A stretch of 64,000 bases of DNA from Lachnospiraceae bacterium. Lineage in GTDB: Bacteria; Bacillota; Clostridia; Lachnospirales; Lachnospiraceae. Location of the stretch: NCBI GenBank assembly GCA_017542245.1, contig JAFXXN010000078.1, positions 248,001-312,000 of the forward strand, in the 5' to 3' direction. Below, piece after piece: positions 1 through 9,100 of this stretch; position 1 is the stretch's first letter; the number at the start of each line of letters is the position of its first letter. Made by a program: the position numbers and the translations under genes. The notes under the pieces are model-generated. The model saw nothing but the letters and a program-made list of their open reading frames with translations. It had not been told where the DNA came from and did not search any database.

Positions 1-9
1 GGTGATTTC

Positions 10-2595
10 ATGAATATTAACAAGTTTACACAAAAGTCCGTAGAGGCTATTCAGTTAAGTGAGAAACTGGCCTATGATTATGGAAATTCGGAGATAGATC
101 AGGAGCATCTGGCGATGGCGCTTGTTTCTATTGATGAAAGCCTGATCGCGGGACTTATCGAAAGAATGGGTATTAATTTAAATGCCTATCGATATGGAAT
201 TGAAACACTTTTGAATAAAAAAGTGAAAATTACCGGGAATGCAACAGTTACTATAAGTAAAGTAATGAATCAGGTTCTTACCGGAGCAGAAGATGAAGCA
301 AAGGCTATGGGCGATTCCTATGTATCGGTTGAACATTTGTTTTTGAGACTGATTAGAGAGTCGACCGGGGATTTAAAGAAATTCTTTAAGGAAAACGGAA
401 TAAACAGAGAGAGCTTTCTTCAGATACTGTCACAAGTTAGGGGAAATCAGACGGTTCAGACAGATAATCCTGAAGCGACATATGATACTTTAAAGAAATA
501 TGGAACGGACCTGGTTGAACGTGCAAAGGCCGGTAAGCTTGATCCTGTTATCGGCAGGGACAGTGAAATACGTAACGTTATACGTATTCTTTCACGTAAG
601 ACAAAGAATAATCCTGTTCTTATAGGTGAACCCGGTGTCGGAAAGACTGCTGTAGTAGAAGGACTTGCTCAGCGTATAGTTGCTCAGGACGTTCCGGAAA
701 CTTTGAAAGATAAGACAATATTTGCACTTGATATGGGTGCACTTGTTGCCGGAGCAAAGTATAGGGGAGAGTTTGAGGAAAGACTCAAAGCGGTACTTGA
801 TGAAGTAAAGAAATCGGACGGAAGGATAATCCTTTTTATAGATGAAATACATACCATAGTTGGAGCAGGTGCTTCAGAGGGTTCGATGGATGCAGGAAAT
901 ATGCTAAAACCTATGCTTGCGCGTGGTGAACTTCACTGTATAGGAGCAACTACTCTTGATGAACACAGAAAGTATATTGAAAAGGATGCGGCACTTGAAA
1001 GGCGTTTTCAGCCTGTAATGGTAGACCAGCCTACAGTTGAAGACACTATTTCAATCCTGCGAGGTATAAAGGAGAGGTATGAACTTTTCCACGGTGTAAA
1101 GATCTCTGATTCTGCGCTGGTAGCGGCAGCAGTACTGTCCGATAGATATATTTCCGACAGATTCCTTCCCGATAAGGCAATTGACCTTGTAGATGAAGCC
1201 TGCGCGATGATAAAGACTGAACTTGATTCCATGCCTGCGGAGCTCGATGAACAAAGACGAAAGATAATGCAGCTTGAAATCGAGGAAGCGGCATTAAAGA
1301 AAGAGGATGATTCATTAAGTGCTGACAGACTTGAAGTATTAAGAGAAGAACTCCAGAGACAGCGTGAGGAGTTTATGCAGCTCAAGACCAAATGGGAGAA
1401 TGAGAAGAGCGAAGTAGATAAGGTTACAAAAGTTAAGGAAGAAATAGATGCACTTAACCGTGACATAGCTCAGGCTGAAAGAGAGTATAACCTGGAAAAG
1501 GCAGCTGAACTGAAATACGGAAAGCTTCCTGAACTTCAAAAGAAATTAAAAGAACTTGAACAGGCAAAGAACGGCAGAGAAAATGAACTTGTGCATGAAT
1601 CCGTTGAGGAAGATGAGATAGCAAGGATTATTTCCAGATGGACCGGAATACCGGTATCAAAACTTTCTGAGTCGGAGAGACAGAAGACCTTAAAGCTTGA
1701 TGAACAGCTTCATAAACGTGTTATCGGTCAGGATGATGCAGTTGAGAAGGTGACTGAAGCTATTATACGTTCAAAGGCAGGTATAAAGGATCCTTCGAAA
1801 CCTATAGGTTCATTTTTGTTCCTGGGACCTACAGGAGTCGGTAAAACAGAGCTTGCAAAAGCATTGGCGGAAAGTCTGTTTGATGATGAAAGCAATATAG
1901 TGAGAATTGATATGAGTGAATATATGGAGAAATTCTCAGTATCGCGACTCATCGGAGCACCTCCCGGATATGTTGGATATGATGAAGGCGGACAGCTTAC
2001 AGAAGCAGTAAGGAGAAAACCGTACAGCGTAGTTCTTTTCGATGAGATTGAAAAAGCACATCCGGATGTATTCAACATCCTTCTTCAATGCCTGGATGAC
2101 GGCCGTATAACTGATTCTTTCGGGAAGACAGTGGATTTTAAAAACACTATCATTATACTTACATCAAATATCGGTTCACAGTATCTTCTTGAAGGAATAA
2201 ATGATAACGGTGAAATAAGCGAAGAAGCAGAAAATATGGTTATGGATGAATTAAGAGCATCTTTCAGACCGGAATTCTTAAACCGTCTGGATGAAATAAT
2301 CTGCTTCAAGCCGTTAACTAAAACCAATATTTCTTCTATTATCGGGCTTTTGGTCAAGGATATAAACAGAAGACTGGCCGACAGAGAGCTTTCAATCGAG
2401 ATTACCGATGAAGCATGTTCTTTTATAGCAGATAACGGATTTGATCCGGTATACGGAGCAAGACCTCTTAAGAGGTTTATACAGAAAAATGTTGAGACCT
2501 TGGCAGCAAGGCTTATTCTTGAAGGCAATGCAGGAAGAGGAGACACTATAGTTATCGATCTCGATAACGGAGCGTTGATTGCCCGAAGAAAGTAA
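10..2595 (+). CDS. clpB: ATP-dependent disaggregase ClpB
   Basis: Hsp100 AAA+ chaperone that extracts polypeptides from aggregates with DnaK/DnaJ/GrpE in the cytoplasm. The 861 residues match the usual ClpB length. An N-terminal Clp repeat domain (about 1-145) is followed by a first AAA+ module with Walker A GEPGVGKT at 206-213. A long charged coiled-coil middle domain (about 400-530) separates ClpB from shorter-middled ClpC. The linker motif [10 protein letters not shown] comes next, then a second AAA+ module with Walker A GPTGVGKT at 606-613 and the C-terminal D2-small domain. No ClpP-binding loop was recognised. The start ATG follows a GGTGAT ribosome site at the window edge, so upstream regulation (CIRCE, CtsR) cannot be seen. 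A strong terminator follows, so it is the last gene of its transcript. Confidence 0.96.
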   Translation: MNINKFTQKSVEAIQLSEKLAYDYGNSEIDQEHLAMALVSIDESLIAGLIERMGINLNAYRYGIETLLNKKVKITGNATVTISKVMNQVLTGAEDEAKAMGDSYVSVEHLFLRLIRESTGDLKKFFKENGINRESFLQILSQVRGNQTVQTDNPEATYDTLKKYGTDLVERAKAGKLDPVIGRDSEIRNVIRILSRKTKNNPVLIGEPGVGKTAVVEGLAQRIVAQDVPETLKDKTIFALDMGALVAGAKYRGEFEERLKAVLDEVKKSDGRIILFIDEIHTIVGAGASEGSMDAGNMLKPMLARGELHCIGATTLDEHRKYIEKDAALERRFQPVMVDQPTVEDTISILRGIKERYELFHGVKISDSALVAAAVLSDRYISDRFLPDKAIDLVDEACAMIKTELDSMPAELDEQRRKIMQLEIEEAALKKEDDSLSADRLEVLREELQRQREEFMQLKTKWENEKSEVDKVTKVKEEIDALNRDIAQAEREYNLEKAAELKYGKLPELQKKLKELEQAKNGRENELVHESVEEDEIARIISRWTGIPVSKLSESERQKTLKLDEQLHKRVIGQDDAVEKVTEAIIRSKAGIKDPSKPIGSFLFLGPTGVGKTELAKALAESLFDDESNIVRIDMSEYMEKFSVSRLIGAPPGYVGYDEGGQLTEAVRRKPYSVVLFDEIEKAHPDVFNILLQCLDDGRITDSFGKTVDFKNTIIILTSNIGSQYLLEGINDNGEISEEAENMVMDELRASFRPEFLNRLDEIICFKPLTKTNISSIIGLLVKDINRRLADRELSIEITDEACSFIADNGFDPVYGARPLKRFIQKNVETLAARLILEGNAGRGDTIVIDLDNGALIARRK

Positions 2596-2605
2596 ATGTT
2601 TTAGG

Positions 2606-2640
2606 TGGCACCTGATATTCAGGTGCCATTTTCGATTTTA
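2606..2640 (+). terminator. Rho-independent terminator after clpB
   Basis: A perfect 10-bp stem, TGGCACCTGA (2606-2615) with TCAGGTGCCA (2619-2628), has a 3-nt TAT gap (the loop opens further in practice) and is followed by a T-rich tract. It separates clpB from the following two-component genes. Confidence 0.93.
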
Positions 2641-2648
2641 AAAGGTAC

Positions 2649-2677
2649 TTGCTTCGAAATTTGAAGTATGATAAAAT
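2649..2677 (+). promoter_or_regulatory. Sigma-A promoter for the LytTR/GHKL genes
   Basis: TTGCTT (2649-2654) and TAAAAT (2672-2677) are separated by 17 bp, about 60 bp before the response regulator start. Position after the clpB terminator supports an independent transcript. Confidence 0.55.
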
Positions 2678-2735
2678 ATAAAAAAATTATAAACTGGTGT
2701 TGATTACGGAAGTACTCTGAAGAAGGATATGCGAT

Positions 2736-3437
2736 ATGAGAATAGCAGTATGTGATGATGAGGAAAGATTTCTGGAAGATATAAAAAATCGGATTTATAC
2801 AATATATAACAGCCTGGATGTAATCGTGGACTGCTATGATAATGGTCGGAATTTATTAAAAAATTTCGAAAAACAACCGTATGAACTGGTTTTTCTTGAT
2901 ATTGAAATGCCGGAGATGGATGGGATCACACTGGCAAAAAAATTACGGGAACTGAGCAGGGAACTTAATATTGTTTTTCTTACCGGGCATGTAGAATATG
3001 CTCTTCAAGGTTACGAAGTTAACGCATTAAGATATCTTACAAAACCTGTCAGGGCGGATAAACTTCTTGAAGTTCTGAGATATGTTTCGGATAAACTGAT
3101 CAAAAAACGTGTTATAAAAGTTAGGCTTGACGGCGAAGACAGATTTATAGATGTTAACGATATACTTTATTTTGAAGCTCAGAACCAGTATATTATGATC
3201 TATACTTTGGTAGGAGACTTTCTTGTAAGATATAATATTTCAGATTTTGAAAATGAACTTAGTAAAGATGGATTTTTCAGAACACATAGAAGCTATCTGG
3301 TATCTTTGGGTAAGGTAAAGAAGATTGGAAAAGCTGAAGTTGTTATGGAAGGAGAAAAGGCCGTACCTGTAAGCAGAGGAAATATAAAGAACCTTAAAGA
3401 AGCACTTTATGCTTATATTGAAAAATCCGCGTTTTAA
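2736..3437 (+). CDS. LytTR-family response regulator
   Basis: AgrA/LytR-type transcription factor of 233 residues. The receiver domain (about 1-120) has acidic-pocket residues D7/D8, phospho-acceptor D55 in LDIEMPEMDG and the conserved K in LTKPV. The C-terminal LytTR DNA-binding domain (about 130-230) contains FEAQNQYIMIY and FFRTHRSYLV, which are hallmarks of the fold. The GHKL sensor gene 56 bp downstream is the obvious cognate kinase. Likely targets are the adjacent exporter genes; a LytTR-like direct repeat lies at 5001-5030. The signal is unknown, and no peptide precursor (AgrD/ComC-like) was found nearby. Confidence 0.93.
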   Translation: MRIAVCDDEERFLEDIKNRIYTIYNSLDVIVDCYDNGRNLLKNFEKQPYELVFLDIEMPEMDGITLAKKLRELSRELNIVFLTGHVEYALQGYEVNALRYLTKPVRADKLLEVLRYVSDKLIKKRVIKVRLDGEDRFIDVNDILYFEAQNQYIMIYTLVGDFLVRYNISDFENELSKDGFFRTHRSYLVSLGKVKKIGKAEVVMEGEKAVPVSRGNIKNLKEALYAYIEKSAF

Positions 3438-3493
3438 ATTTTGAAAAGTGAGGGAAGAGAACCGAAAACTTATTCCGGAAGGAAATATTAAGT

Positions 3494-4945
3494 ATGGAAA
3501 CAATACAGTACAGTTGGGGACTGATATTTTACAATTTGTTATTTAATTTTATTAGTGTTGTCTCCATGTCTCTGAATATTTTAAGTGTAACGCTGATAAA
3601 AAACTGTTTTTTGGGTGGAAATCTTAAATTTAATAAAAAAACCGTATACAGAGCTTTTTCAATTGTTCCTGCATTTATGCTTTTTTCGGTGATTGAGATA
3701 ATTATCTATCTTGTTTCCTGCGGATGGGACTTTAGCAAACCTGTAGAAGTAAATGCTGACAGTAATTTATGGAGCATACTTGTTAAGCTGCTTATCTTTG
3801 GAGTTGTTTTTTTTACATCATTCGTATTATATGATAAAAAAAGATTCCTTCATTCGATTGGACTCTATCTGTCAATAGTTATCATAGAATTCTATTTTCA
3901 GGGGCTGGTCATGTATTCGGTAGCTTATTTTTCTGAAAGCCCGTATAAAACAGTAGCGTCCATTGCAGAGCTGAAAGTCGGAGATGATTATGTATATACG
4001 TTTATATTACTATATTTTGTAATTATTCTGTGTATTTTCCTGATCATGTATTACGGTTTTTATGCAAAAAGAAAATATATTTACATATCATGGGGGTATA
4101 GGATATTCTTCATATTCTGGATACTTATCATAGGCATCATACCGATGATTCCAATTTCCAAAGAAGATGAAGGCGGTATGTACAGAATGATGGGGTATGC
4201 CATCGGGATAATGATACCTCTTCTGATACTCGGAGTTCCGTTGTTTATTATAGCTATGGTATCCAGACGGTTTGCGGTAGAGAAAACAGAATTACAGGAA
4301 AAATATATCGATAATGAATTGGAATATATCAATCAGTATAAGAGAAACCAGAGTGAGACAAGGGCATTCCGTCATGATATAGTAAACAATCTGTCACTGC
4401 TGTCCATGCTTATGGAAAACGGTAAAACAGATGAGGCGAAAGAGCATCTTGAATCACTTTTGGGAAATATAAAAGCTCTTTCTCCAAAATACAATACCGG
4501 AGATGAAATGCTGGATTGTATAGTGACAATGAAAGCGTCGGTAATGGAAGAAAAAGGCATTGCTTTTACTATGGATGGAGTGGCCGACGGTGGATTAAAT
4601 ATGAAACCGGTGGATATATGCTCACTTTTTTCCAATGCTCTTGATAATGCTATAGACGCATGTATAAAGATACCGCAGGATAAAGAAAGAAAAGTATTGT
4701 TTGAAATTAAACGAACAGGAACCTTCTTTAATATAAGAATAGAAAATTCAATAACCGATTCTGTAAAAGGCTTAACAGAAAGGCTTTTTGAGGAATGGGA
4801 TCGGTTTACAACAAAAGAAAACAAAAATTTACACGGATACGGTTCGCGGAATATGAAACAGATAGTTTCTAATTACGACGGAATGATAAAGGCGGAAATT
4901 GCAGATTTGCGATTTATACTGACAATTATGATTCCGCGAAAATAA
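3494..4945 (+). CDS. GHKL sensor histidine kinase (AgrC-like)
   Basis: Membrane sensor kinase of 483 residues. The N-terminal ~260 residues form about seven hydrophobic helices with short loops, as in AgrC-type receptors. A cytoplasmic dimerisation helix carries the phospho-acceptor H294 in FRHDIVNN, the typical GHKL variant. The ATPase domain has the N box SNALDNAIDACI and a glycine-rich end (GYGSRNMKQIV). The ribosome site GGAAGG precedes the ATG. It pairs with the LytTR regulator immediately upstream. The ligand is unknown. Confidence 0.92.
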   Translation: METIQYSWGLIFYNLLFNFISVVSMSLNILSVTLIKNCFLGGNLKFNKKTVYRAFSIVPAFMLFSVIEIIIYLVSCGWDFSKPVEVNADSNLWSILVKLLIFGVVFFTSFVLYDKKRFLHSIGLYLSIVIIEFYFQGLVMYSVAYFSESPYKTVASIAELKVGDDYVYTFILLYFVIILCIFLIMYYGFYAKRKYIYISWGYRIFFIFWILIIGIIPMIPISKEDEGGMYRMMGYAIGIMIPLLILGVPLFIIAMVSRRFAVEKTELQEKYIDNELEYINQYKRNQSETRAFRHDIVNNLSLLSMLMENGKTDEAKEHLESLLGNIKALSPKYNTGDEMLDCIVTMKASVMEEKGIAFTMDGVADGGLNMKPVDICSLFSNALDNAIDACIKIPQDKERKVLFEIKRTGTFFNIRIENSITDSVKGLTERLFEEWDRFTTKENKNLHGYGSRNMKQIVSNYDGMIKAEIADLRFILTIMIPRK

Positions 4946-5000
4946 CAAAATTGTGACATTTACTTTTTCTGTGATTGAGCTAAAGAATTTTCCATCTGCG

Positions 5001-5030
5001 ACAATTTTTATACATTTCACAACACTTTTT
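5001..5030 (+). promoter_or_regulatory. Candidate LytTR binding site (direct repeat)
   Basis: ACAATTTTT (5001-5009) and ACACTTTTT (5022-5030) are imperfect 9-bp direct repeats separated by 12 bp, i.e. two helical turns. This is the spacing of known AgrA/LytTR sites. It lies between the GHKL kinase and the exporter genes. The -10 downstream is not obvious (TAAAAT at 5044-5049 or TATAAC at 5054-5059). This is inference from architecture, and the bases match the AgrA consensus only partly. Confidence 0.35.
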
Positions 5031-5090
5031 TCCCCTCTTTTAATAAAATAGGTTATAACTCATAATGTCAGAAGGAAAGAGGGTGGTTTT

Positions 5091-5636
5091 ATTTTTGCCG
5101 AATCATATGCAAGAGGATGTAAAATATACTATATTAAAGAAAAAAAGCTGGATGCGGTTTTTTCTGATGAATATTTTCCATATCCTGACAATAAGAACGA
5201 GTTAAAAGAAGAGTGCCGAGAGTACTTAAAGAAAAAAGGTATTATATATACGGTATATTTCAAAAAGAAACTGATCGGCCTGTATGTATTCAGATGTGAA
5301 AATATGGATCTTATACTCGTTCATAAGATAACATATAATATGGAAGATATTGTCCGAGCAGAAGTGGAAAAGACGGTAAAGCTTCTTATACATATGAAGG
5401 TCGTAAACCGAAGATTTGATAAGGCTGTTTGGAACGAAGAGATTATTGATAAGAATTATGTTAAGACGAATAATTCTTTAAAAATATTATTTGCAATGAT
5501 TATATTTATAAATATAGTTACACTTACAGCTAACATAATATCCGGAGGACCATGGCTGACCAGCCTTGGATTAAGCCTCGTACTTGCTTCGTGTACACTG
5601 ACAATGATCGGATTCAGAGCACAGTTTGGAAAATAA
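5091..5636 (+). CDS. Unknown protein with C-terminal membrane hairpin; non-canonical start
   Basis: Not recognised as a known family. The first in-frame ATG is at 5304, but the same frame is open from 5052 and reads as convincing protein upstream of it (for example ARGCKIYYIKEKKLDAVF and KKKGIIYTVYFKKKLIGLYV). Real coding therefore probably begins near 5091. No ATG, GTG or TTG is in frame there. An ATT at 5091 sits 7 nt after a good ribosome site (AGGAAAGAGGG, 5073-5083), giving about 181 residues. GTG 5083 and TTG 5095 are in another frame that stops at about 5207, so a sequencing error or frameshift is the alternative. The C-terminal ~45 residues form two transmembrane helices. It lies between the GHKL sensor and a NatAB-type exporter. 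Confidence 0.6.
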   Translation: MFAESYARGCKIYYIKEKKLDAVFSDEYFPYPDNKNELKEECREYLKKKGIIYTVYFKKKLIGLYVFRCENMDLILVHKITYNMEDIVRAEVEKTVKLLIHMKVVNRRFDKAVWNEEIIDKNYVKTNNSLKILFAMIIFINIVTLTANIISGGPWLTSLGLSLVLASCTLTMIGFRAQFGK

Positions 5637-5700
5637 TACTGCTTATACAGGTTAACAGCCGTATATTATAACTTTGAAATCATTATAGGAGGATAAATAA

Positions 5701-6474
5701 GTGATACAGATTAATGAATTAACCAAAATTTATAAGCTTTCCGCAAAAAAGATGCAGGAGCTTAAAACTAAGCAAAATACCAAAATAGCTGTCAACAATG
5801 TTTCGTTGGAAGCAAAACCGGGTGAGATATATGGCCTTTTAGGTCCTAACGGTGCCGGAAAGACAACTACTCTCAGATGTGTAGCTACGTTGTTAAAACC
5901 TACCAAGGGAGATATAAAGGTATGTGGTTTTGACTCGGTGAAGGAAGGCAGTAAAGTCAGAGACAGCATAGCATTTCTTACAAATGAAATTAAACTTGAT
6001 CCGAATTTCTCTGCGGATTACATGTTTAAGTTTTTCGGCAGACTTCACGGAATGAGTGAACAGCAGATTTTAGATCGACAGAAGGAACTGTTTACCGTTT
6101 TCGGAATCAATGATTTTAAGGATAAAAAGATAGAAGAGCTTTCAACAGGTATGAAACAGAAAGCAGCTATAGCTGTGAGCCTTGTACATGATCCGAAGGT
6201 GGTTATTTTCGATGAGCCTACATCCGGTCTTGATATAGTTACGGCAAGGAGTGTTACGGATTACCTGAAATATTTAAGAGATCAGGGCAAGACGGTTATC
6301 GTTTCAACACACATCATGAGTGAAGCTGAAAAGCTGAGTGACCGAATCGGTGTTATTATCAATGGACAGAAAGTAGCTGAGGGAACCTTAAAGGAGATAA
6401 TCCAAAATAATGAAGCAACCGATCTTGAAGATGCTTTCTTCAAGCTGTACAGTAAGTATAATCCTGAAGGATAA
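5701..6474 (+). CDS. natA: NatA-type ABC transporter ATP-binding protein
   Basis: ABC ATPase of 257 residues with Walker A GPNGAGKT (48-55), signature LSTGMKQKAA, Walker B VVIFDEP and the H-loop in STHIMSEAEKLSD. The sequence style is that of NatA-like exporters (Na+ or drug/antimicrobial export). The start is GTG at 5701, preceded by a strong AGGAGG ribosome site. It is followed 62 bp later by the membrane partner. Co-location with a LytTR/GHKL pair suggests inducible export or detoxification; the substrate is not determinable. Confidence 0.88.
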   Translation: MIQINELTKIYKLSAKKMQELKTKQNTKIAVNNVSLEAKPGEIYGLLGPNGAGKTTTLRCVATLLKPTKGDIKVCGFDSVKEGSKVRDSIAFLTNEIKLDPNFSADYMFKFFGRLHGMSEQQILDRQKELFTVFGINDFKDKKIEELSTGMKQKAAIAVSLVHDPKVVIFDEPTSGLDIVTARSVTDYLKYLRDQGKTVIVSTHIMSEAEKLSDRIGVIINGQKVAEGTLKEIIQNNEATDLEDAFFKLYSKYNPEG

Positions 6475-6536
6475 TGACATAGAAAAACCTGTGCTTAAAA
6501 TTGATAATACGAATTTGATAAATATCGGAGGAAAAA

Positions 6537-7772
6537 ATGAACGGAATTTCTATAATATTAAAAAAGGAATTAAAAAGAGTATTTGGCGATAAAAAGCTTG
6601 TGTTCAGCTTATTTATCCTGCCTGCGATCATTATGGTTGCATTGTATGGACTGATGGGCTTCATGATGGGTGCTATGAGCAGCGATATTGATGAACATGA
6701 AAATATAGTCTATGTTGTTAATGCTGATGAAAAACTTAAGGGTATAATTTCCAGTAAATTTATGAACGGTAATGATGTAAGGGAATTGAATGAGAATGAG
6801 TTCAGGGAAAAGGAAGCAGATATAAGAAATGAAATTTTAAATAATCAGTCCCAGCTTATCGTTTATGTTGAACCTGATTTTACAAATAAATTCAATTCTT
6901 ACAAAAAAGAAGGAGATGCAATACCTTCAATCAAGTTATATTATAATTCTACAGAAAACTATTCAAATAATACATATGGAATGTTTGTTTCGGTAGTACT
7001 TGATGAGTATAAAACAAAACTTATTTCAGAAAGAATAGATAACCTTGAAATCCTTAATGTATATGATGTTAAGGAAGAGCTTATTGAAAAAGAAGCTAAG
7101 GCCAAGGGAAAATTTATATCTATGATGCTTCCTTATATGATGGTAATTATGCTCTTTGCGGGAGCAATGAGTGTTGGAGTTGATGCCATTGCGGGTGAGA
7201 AGGAAAGAGGAACCATGGCCAGCATGCTGCTTTCTCCTGTTAAGCGCAGCTCCATTGTTGCCGGAAAAATTATCTCACTTATGATTCTTTCAGGCCTTTC
7301 GGCTATAGTATATGTTGTTTCCATGATGATAGCTATGCCTGTCATGAATGCTATGGGCGGAAGTGAAACGGAATTATCGGGAGCACTTAGCGGTCTTGAT
7401 CTTTCCATAGTTCAAGGACTTCAGTTATTGGCTATAATGCTTACACTTGTATTCCTGTTTGTATCAATTATTGCGTTGCTTGCAGTAAGGGCAAAGGATG
7501 TTAAGACAGCAAGTACTTATATTTCACCTGTATATATCGTAGTTATGGTTGCCGGAATGCTGACTATGTTCATGTCAGGAGCAGAAGTTCCCACAATCAG
7601 ATATGCAATCCCGGTTTACGGAGGAGCTATTGCAGTAAAAGATCTGTGTACCGGAGAGCTCACCGCTGTCAACTTCCTTGCAAGTATCGGTGGAGCAATT
7701 ATTGTAGCTATTATCTGTACGGTACTGATCACAAAATCGTTTAACGATGAAAAGGTTATGTTTAACGCATAA
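6537..7772 (+). CDS. natB: NatB-type ABC transporter permease
   Basis: ABC-2 family permease of 411 residues, the partner of the upstream ATPase. An N-terminal transmembrane helix (about 20-45) is followed by a large extracytoplasmic domain (about 50-190), then five or six helices from about residue 200. The segment DAIAGEKERGTMASMLLSPVKR is the typical ABC-2 cytoplasmic coupling motif. Ribosome site GGAGGAAA precedes the ATG. A terminator at 7804-7832 ends the transcript. Confidence 0.88.
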   Translation: MNGISIILKKELKRVFGDKKLVFSLFILPAIIMVALYGLMGFMMGAMSSDIDEHENIVYVVNADEKLKGIISSKFMNGNDVRELNENEFREKEADIRNEILNNQSQLIVYVEPDFTNKFNSYKKEGDAIPSIKLYYNSTENYSNNTYGMFVSVVLDEYKTKLISERIDNLEILNVYDVKEELIEKEAKAKGKFISMMLPYMMVIMLFAGAMSVGVDAIAGEKERGTMASMLLSPVKRSSIVAGKIISLMILSGLSAIVYVVSMMIAMPVMNAMGGSETELSGALSGLDLSIVQGLQLLAIMLTLVFLFVSIIALLAVRAKDVKTASTYISPVYIVVMVAGMLTMFMSGAEVPTIRYAIPVYGGAIAVKDLCTGELTAVNFLASIGGAIIVAIICTVLITKSFNDEKVMFNA

Positions 7773-7803
7773 ATATAACAAAATGGACATCATTTATAAA
7801 ATT

Positions 7804-7832
7804 GGGCGGGAATGTCATTCCTGCCTTTTTTT
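7804..7832 (+). terminator. Rho-independent terminator after natB
   Basis: The stem arms GGGCGGGAAT and ATTCCTGCC pair with one G-T wobble and are followed by seven T residues (7826-7832). Confidence 0.88.
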
Positions 7833-7913
7833 GCGATAAGCGAATGCCATTGGCTAAGGCTGCTTATAAATTTTGACTAAGCCGGATGTTGGGAATAGAC
7901 AAATAAAAAAGTC

Positions 7914-7956
7914 TTGACAAATGTATAAACATGAGTATAATAGTGTATATTATACA
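7914..7956 (+). promoter_or_regulatory. argC promoter with operator-like palindrome
   Basis: TTGACA (7914-7919) and TATAAT (7936-7941) have a 16-bp spacer. The palindrome TGTATATTATACA (7944-7956) lies just after the -10 and resembles paired ArgR half-sites (TGTAT/ATACA), though its spacing is 1 bp short of the consensus. The block TTGACAAATGTATAAA recurs at the end of argC before argJ, suggesting shared regulation by an ArgR/AhrC repressor (inferred). Confidence 0.7.
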
Positions 7957-7978
7957 TTTTTTGTGAAAGGGTTTAAAG

Positions 7979-8935
7979 ATGAAGAAGATATTTATTGATG
8001 GAGCAGAAGGTACTACCGGACTTAAGATTTATGAAAGGTTTAAGGACAGAACAGATATAGAGATATTAAAAATAGACAGCGCACTTAGAAAAGATGAGAA
8101 TGAGATTAAGAAATTTATCAATAATTCGGATATAACATTCCTTTGTCTTCCTGATGCTGCTGCAATAGATGCAGTTAAACTTGTAGAAAATCCTAATACT
8201 GTAATTATTGATACATCAACAGCTCACAGAACAGCTGAAGGATGGACTTACGGATTTCCGGAACTTTCTGCTGAGCAGAGAAATCTTATAGCATCTTCAA
8301 AGAGAATTGCGAATCCGGGATGTTACGCGACAGGATTTATAAGTTTGATATATCCTCTTATCAATGCGGGACTTATTTCGAAAGATTATCCTGTCTCATG
8401 TTTCGCTGTATCGGGATATTCAGGAGGGGGAAAGAAGCTTATAGCTCAGTATGAGGATCCTGAAAGAGATAAAAAGTTCGGTTCAGCCAGAATGTACGGA
8501 TGGGGACAGAATCATAAACATCTAAAGGAGATGCAGGTTATTACCGGGATTGAAAAAGAGCCTCTGTTTTCGCCGCTGACTACGGATTACTATAGCGGTA
8601 TGGTTGTTCAGATTCCGTTATTTACAGACCTTATGACACGTAAGGTATCTATTGATGAAGTAAGAGATATTTTTGCTGAACATTATAAAGGACAGAAACT
8701 GATAAAGGTTATTCCGATCGGTGCCGAAGCAGAGAAAGGAAACGTAATCTTTTCAGACGAAATGGCAGATAGAGATGACCTGTGTATTTATGTTACCGGA
8801 AACAATGACAGGATAGTTGTTGCAAGCAGTTTTGACAATTTGGGAAAGGGTGCATCCGGTGCCGCTATACAGAACATGAACATAGTTATGGGTATAGATG
8901 AAACTACAGGACTTGTATGGGAAAATATTACTTGA
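7979..8935 (+). CDS. argC: N-acetyl-gamma-glutamyl-phosphate reductase
   Basis: Third step of arginine biosynthesis: NADPH-dependent reduction of N-acetylglutamyl-phosphate to the semialdehyde. At 318 residues it belongs to the shorter ArgC type. An N-terminal Rossmann segment (DGAEGTTGLKIYERF) is followed by the catalytic cysteine C115 in ANPGCYATG and the substrate segment VSGYSGGGKK. The ribosome site AAAGGG precedes the ATG. It heads the arg cluster. Its stop codon overlaps the -35 element of the argJ promoter. Confidence 0.93.
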   Translation: MKKIFIDGAEGTTGLKIYERFKDRTDIEILKIDSALRKDENEIKKFINNSDITFLCLPDAAAIDAVKLVENPNTVIIDTSTAHRTAEGWTYGFPELSAEQRNLIASSKRIANPGCYATGFISLIYPLINAGLISKDYPVSCFAVSGYSGGGKKLIAQYEDPERDKKFGSARMYGWGQNHKHLKEMQVITGIEKEPLFSPLTTDYYSGMVVQIPLFTDLMTRKVSIDEVRDIFAEHYKGQKLIKVIPIGAEAEKGNVIFSDEMADRDDLCIYVTGNNDRIVVASSFDNLGKGASGAAIQNMNIVMGIDETTGLVWENIT

Positions 8936-8961
8936 CAAATGTATAAATATTAGTGTATCAT
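8932..8961 (+). promoter_or_regulatory. argJ promoter, near copy of the argC promoter
   Basis: TTGACA (8932-8937) overlaps the argC stop codon, and TATCAT (8956-8961) follows after 18 bp. The 16-bp block TTGACAAATGTATAAA is identical to that before argC. Adjacent ATCAT/ATGAT and ATTCA sequences may belong to an ArgR operator, but the consensus match is weak. Confidence 0.6.
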
Positions 8962-9100
8962 CGTATGATATTCATTAAAATATACTTTTACTATGTATTA
9001 AATATTTATGTAAAATGATATATTGAATTATCATAGGTCAGAATATATTCTTTTAAAAGCGAAAATCTGGTTTATATGATATCCGCGGAAAGGCTTAAAT

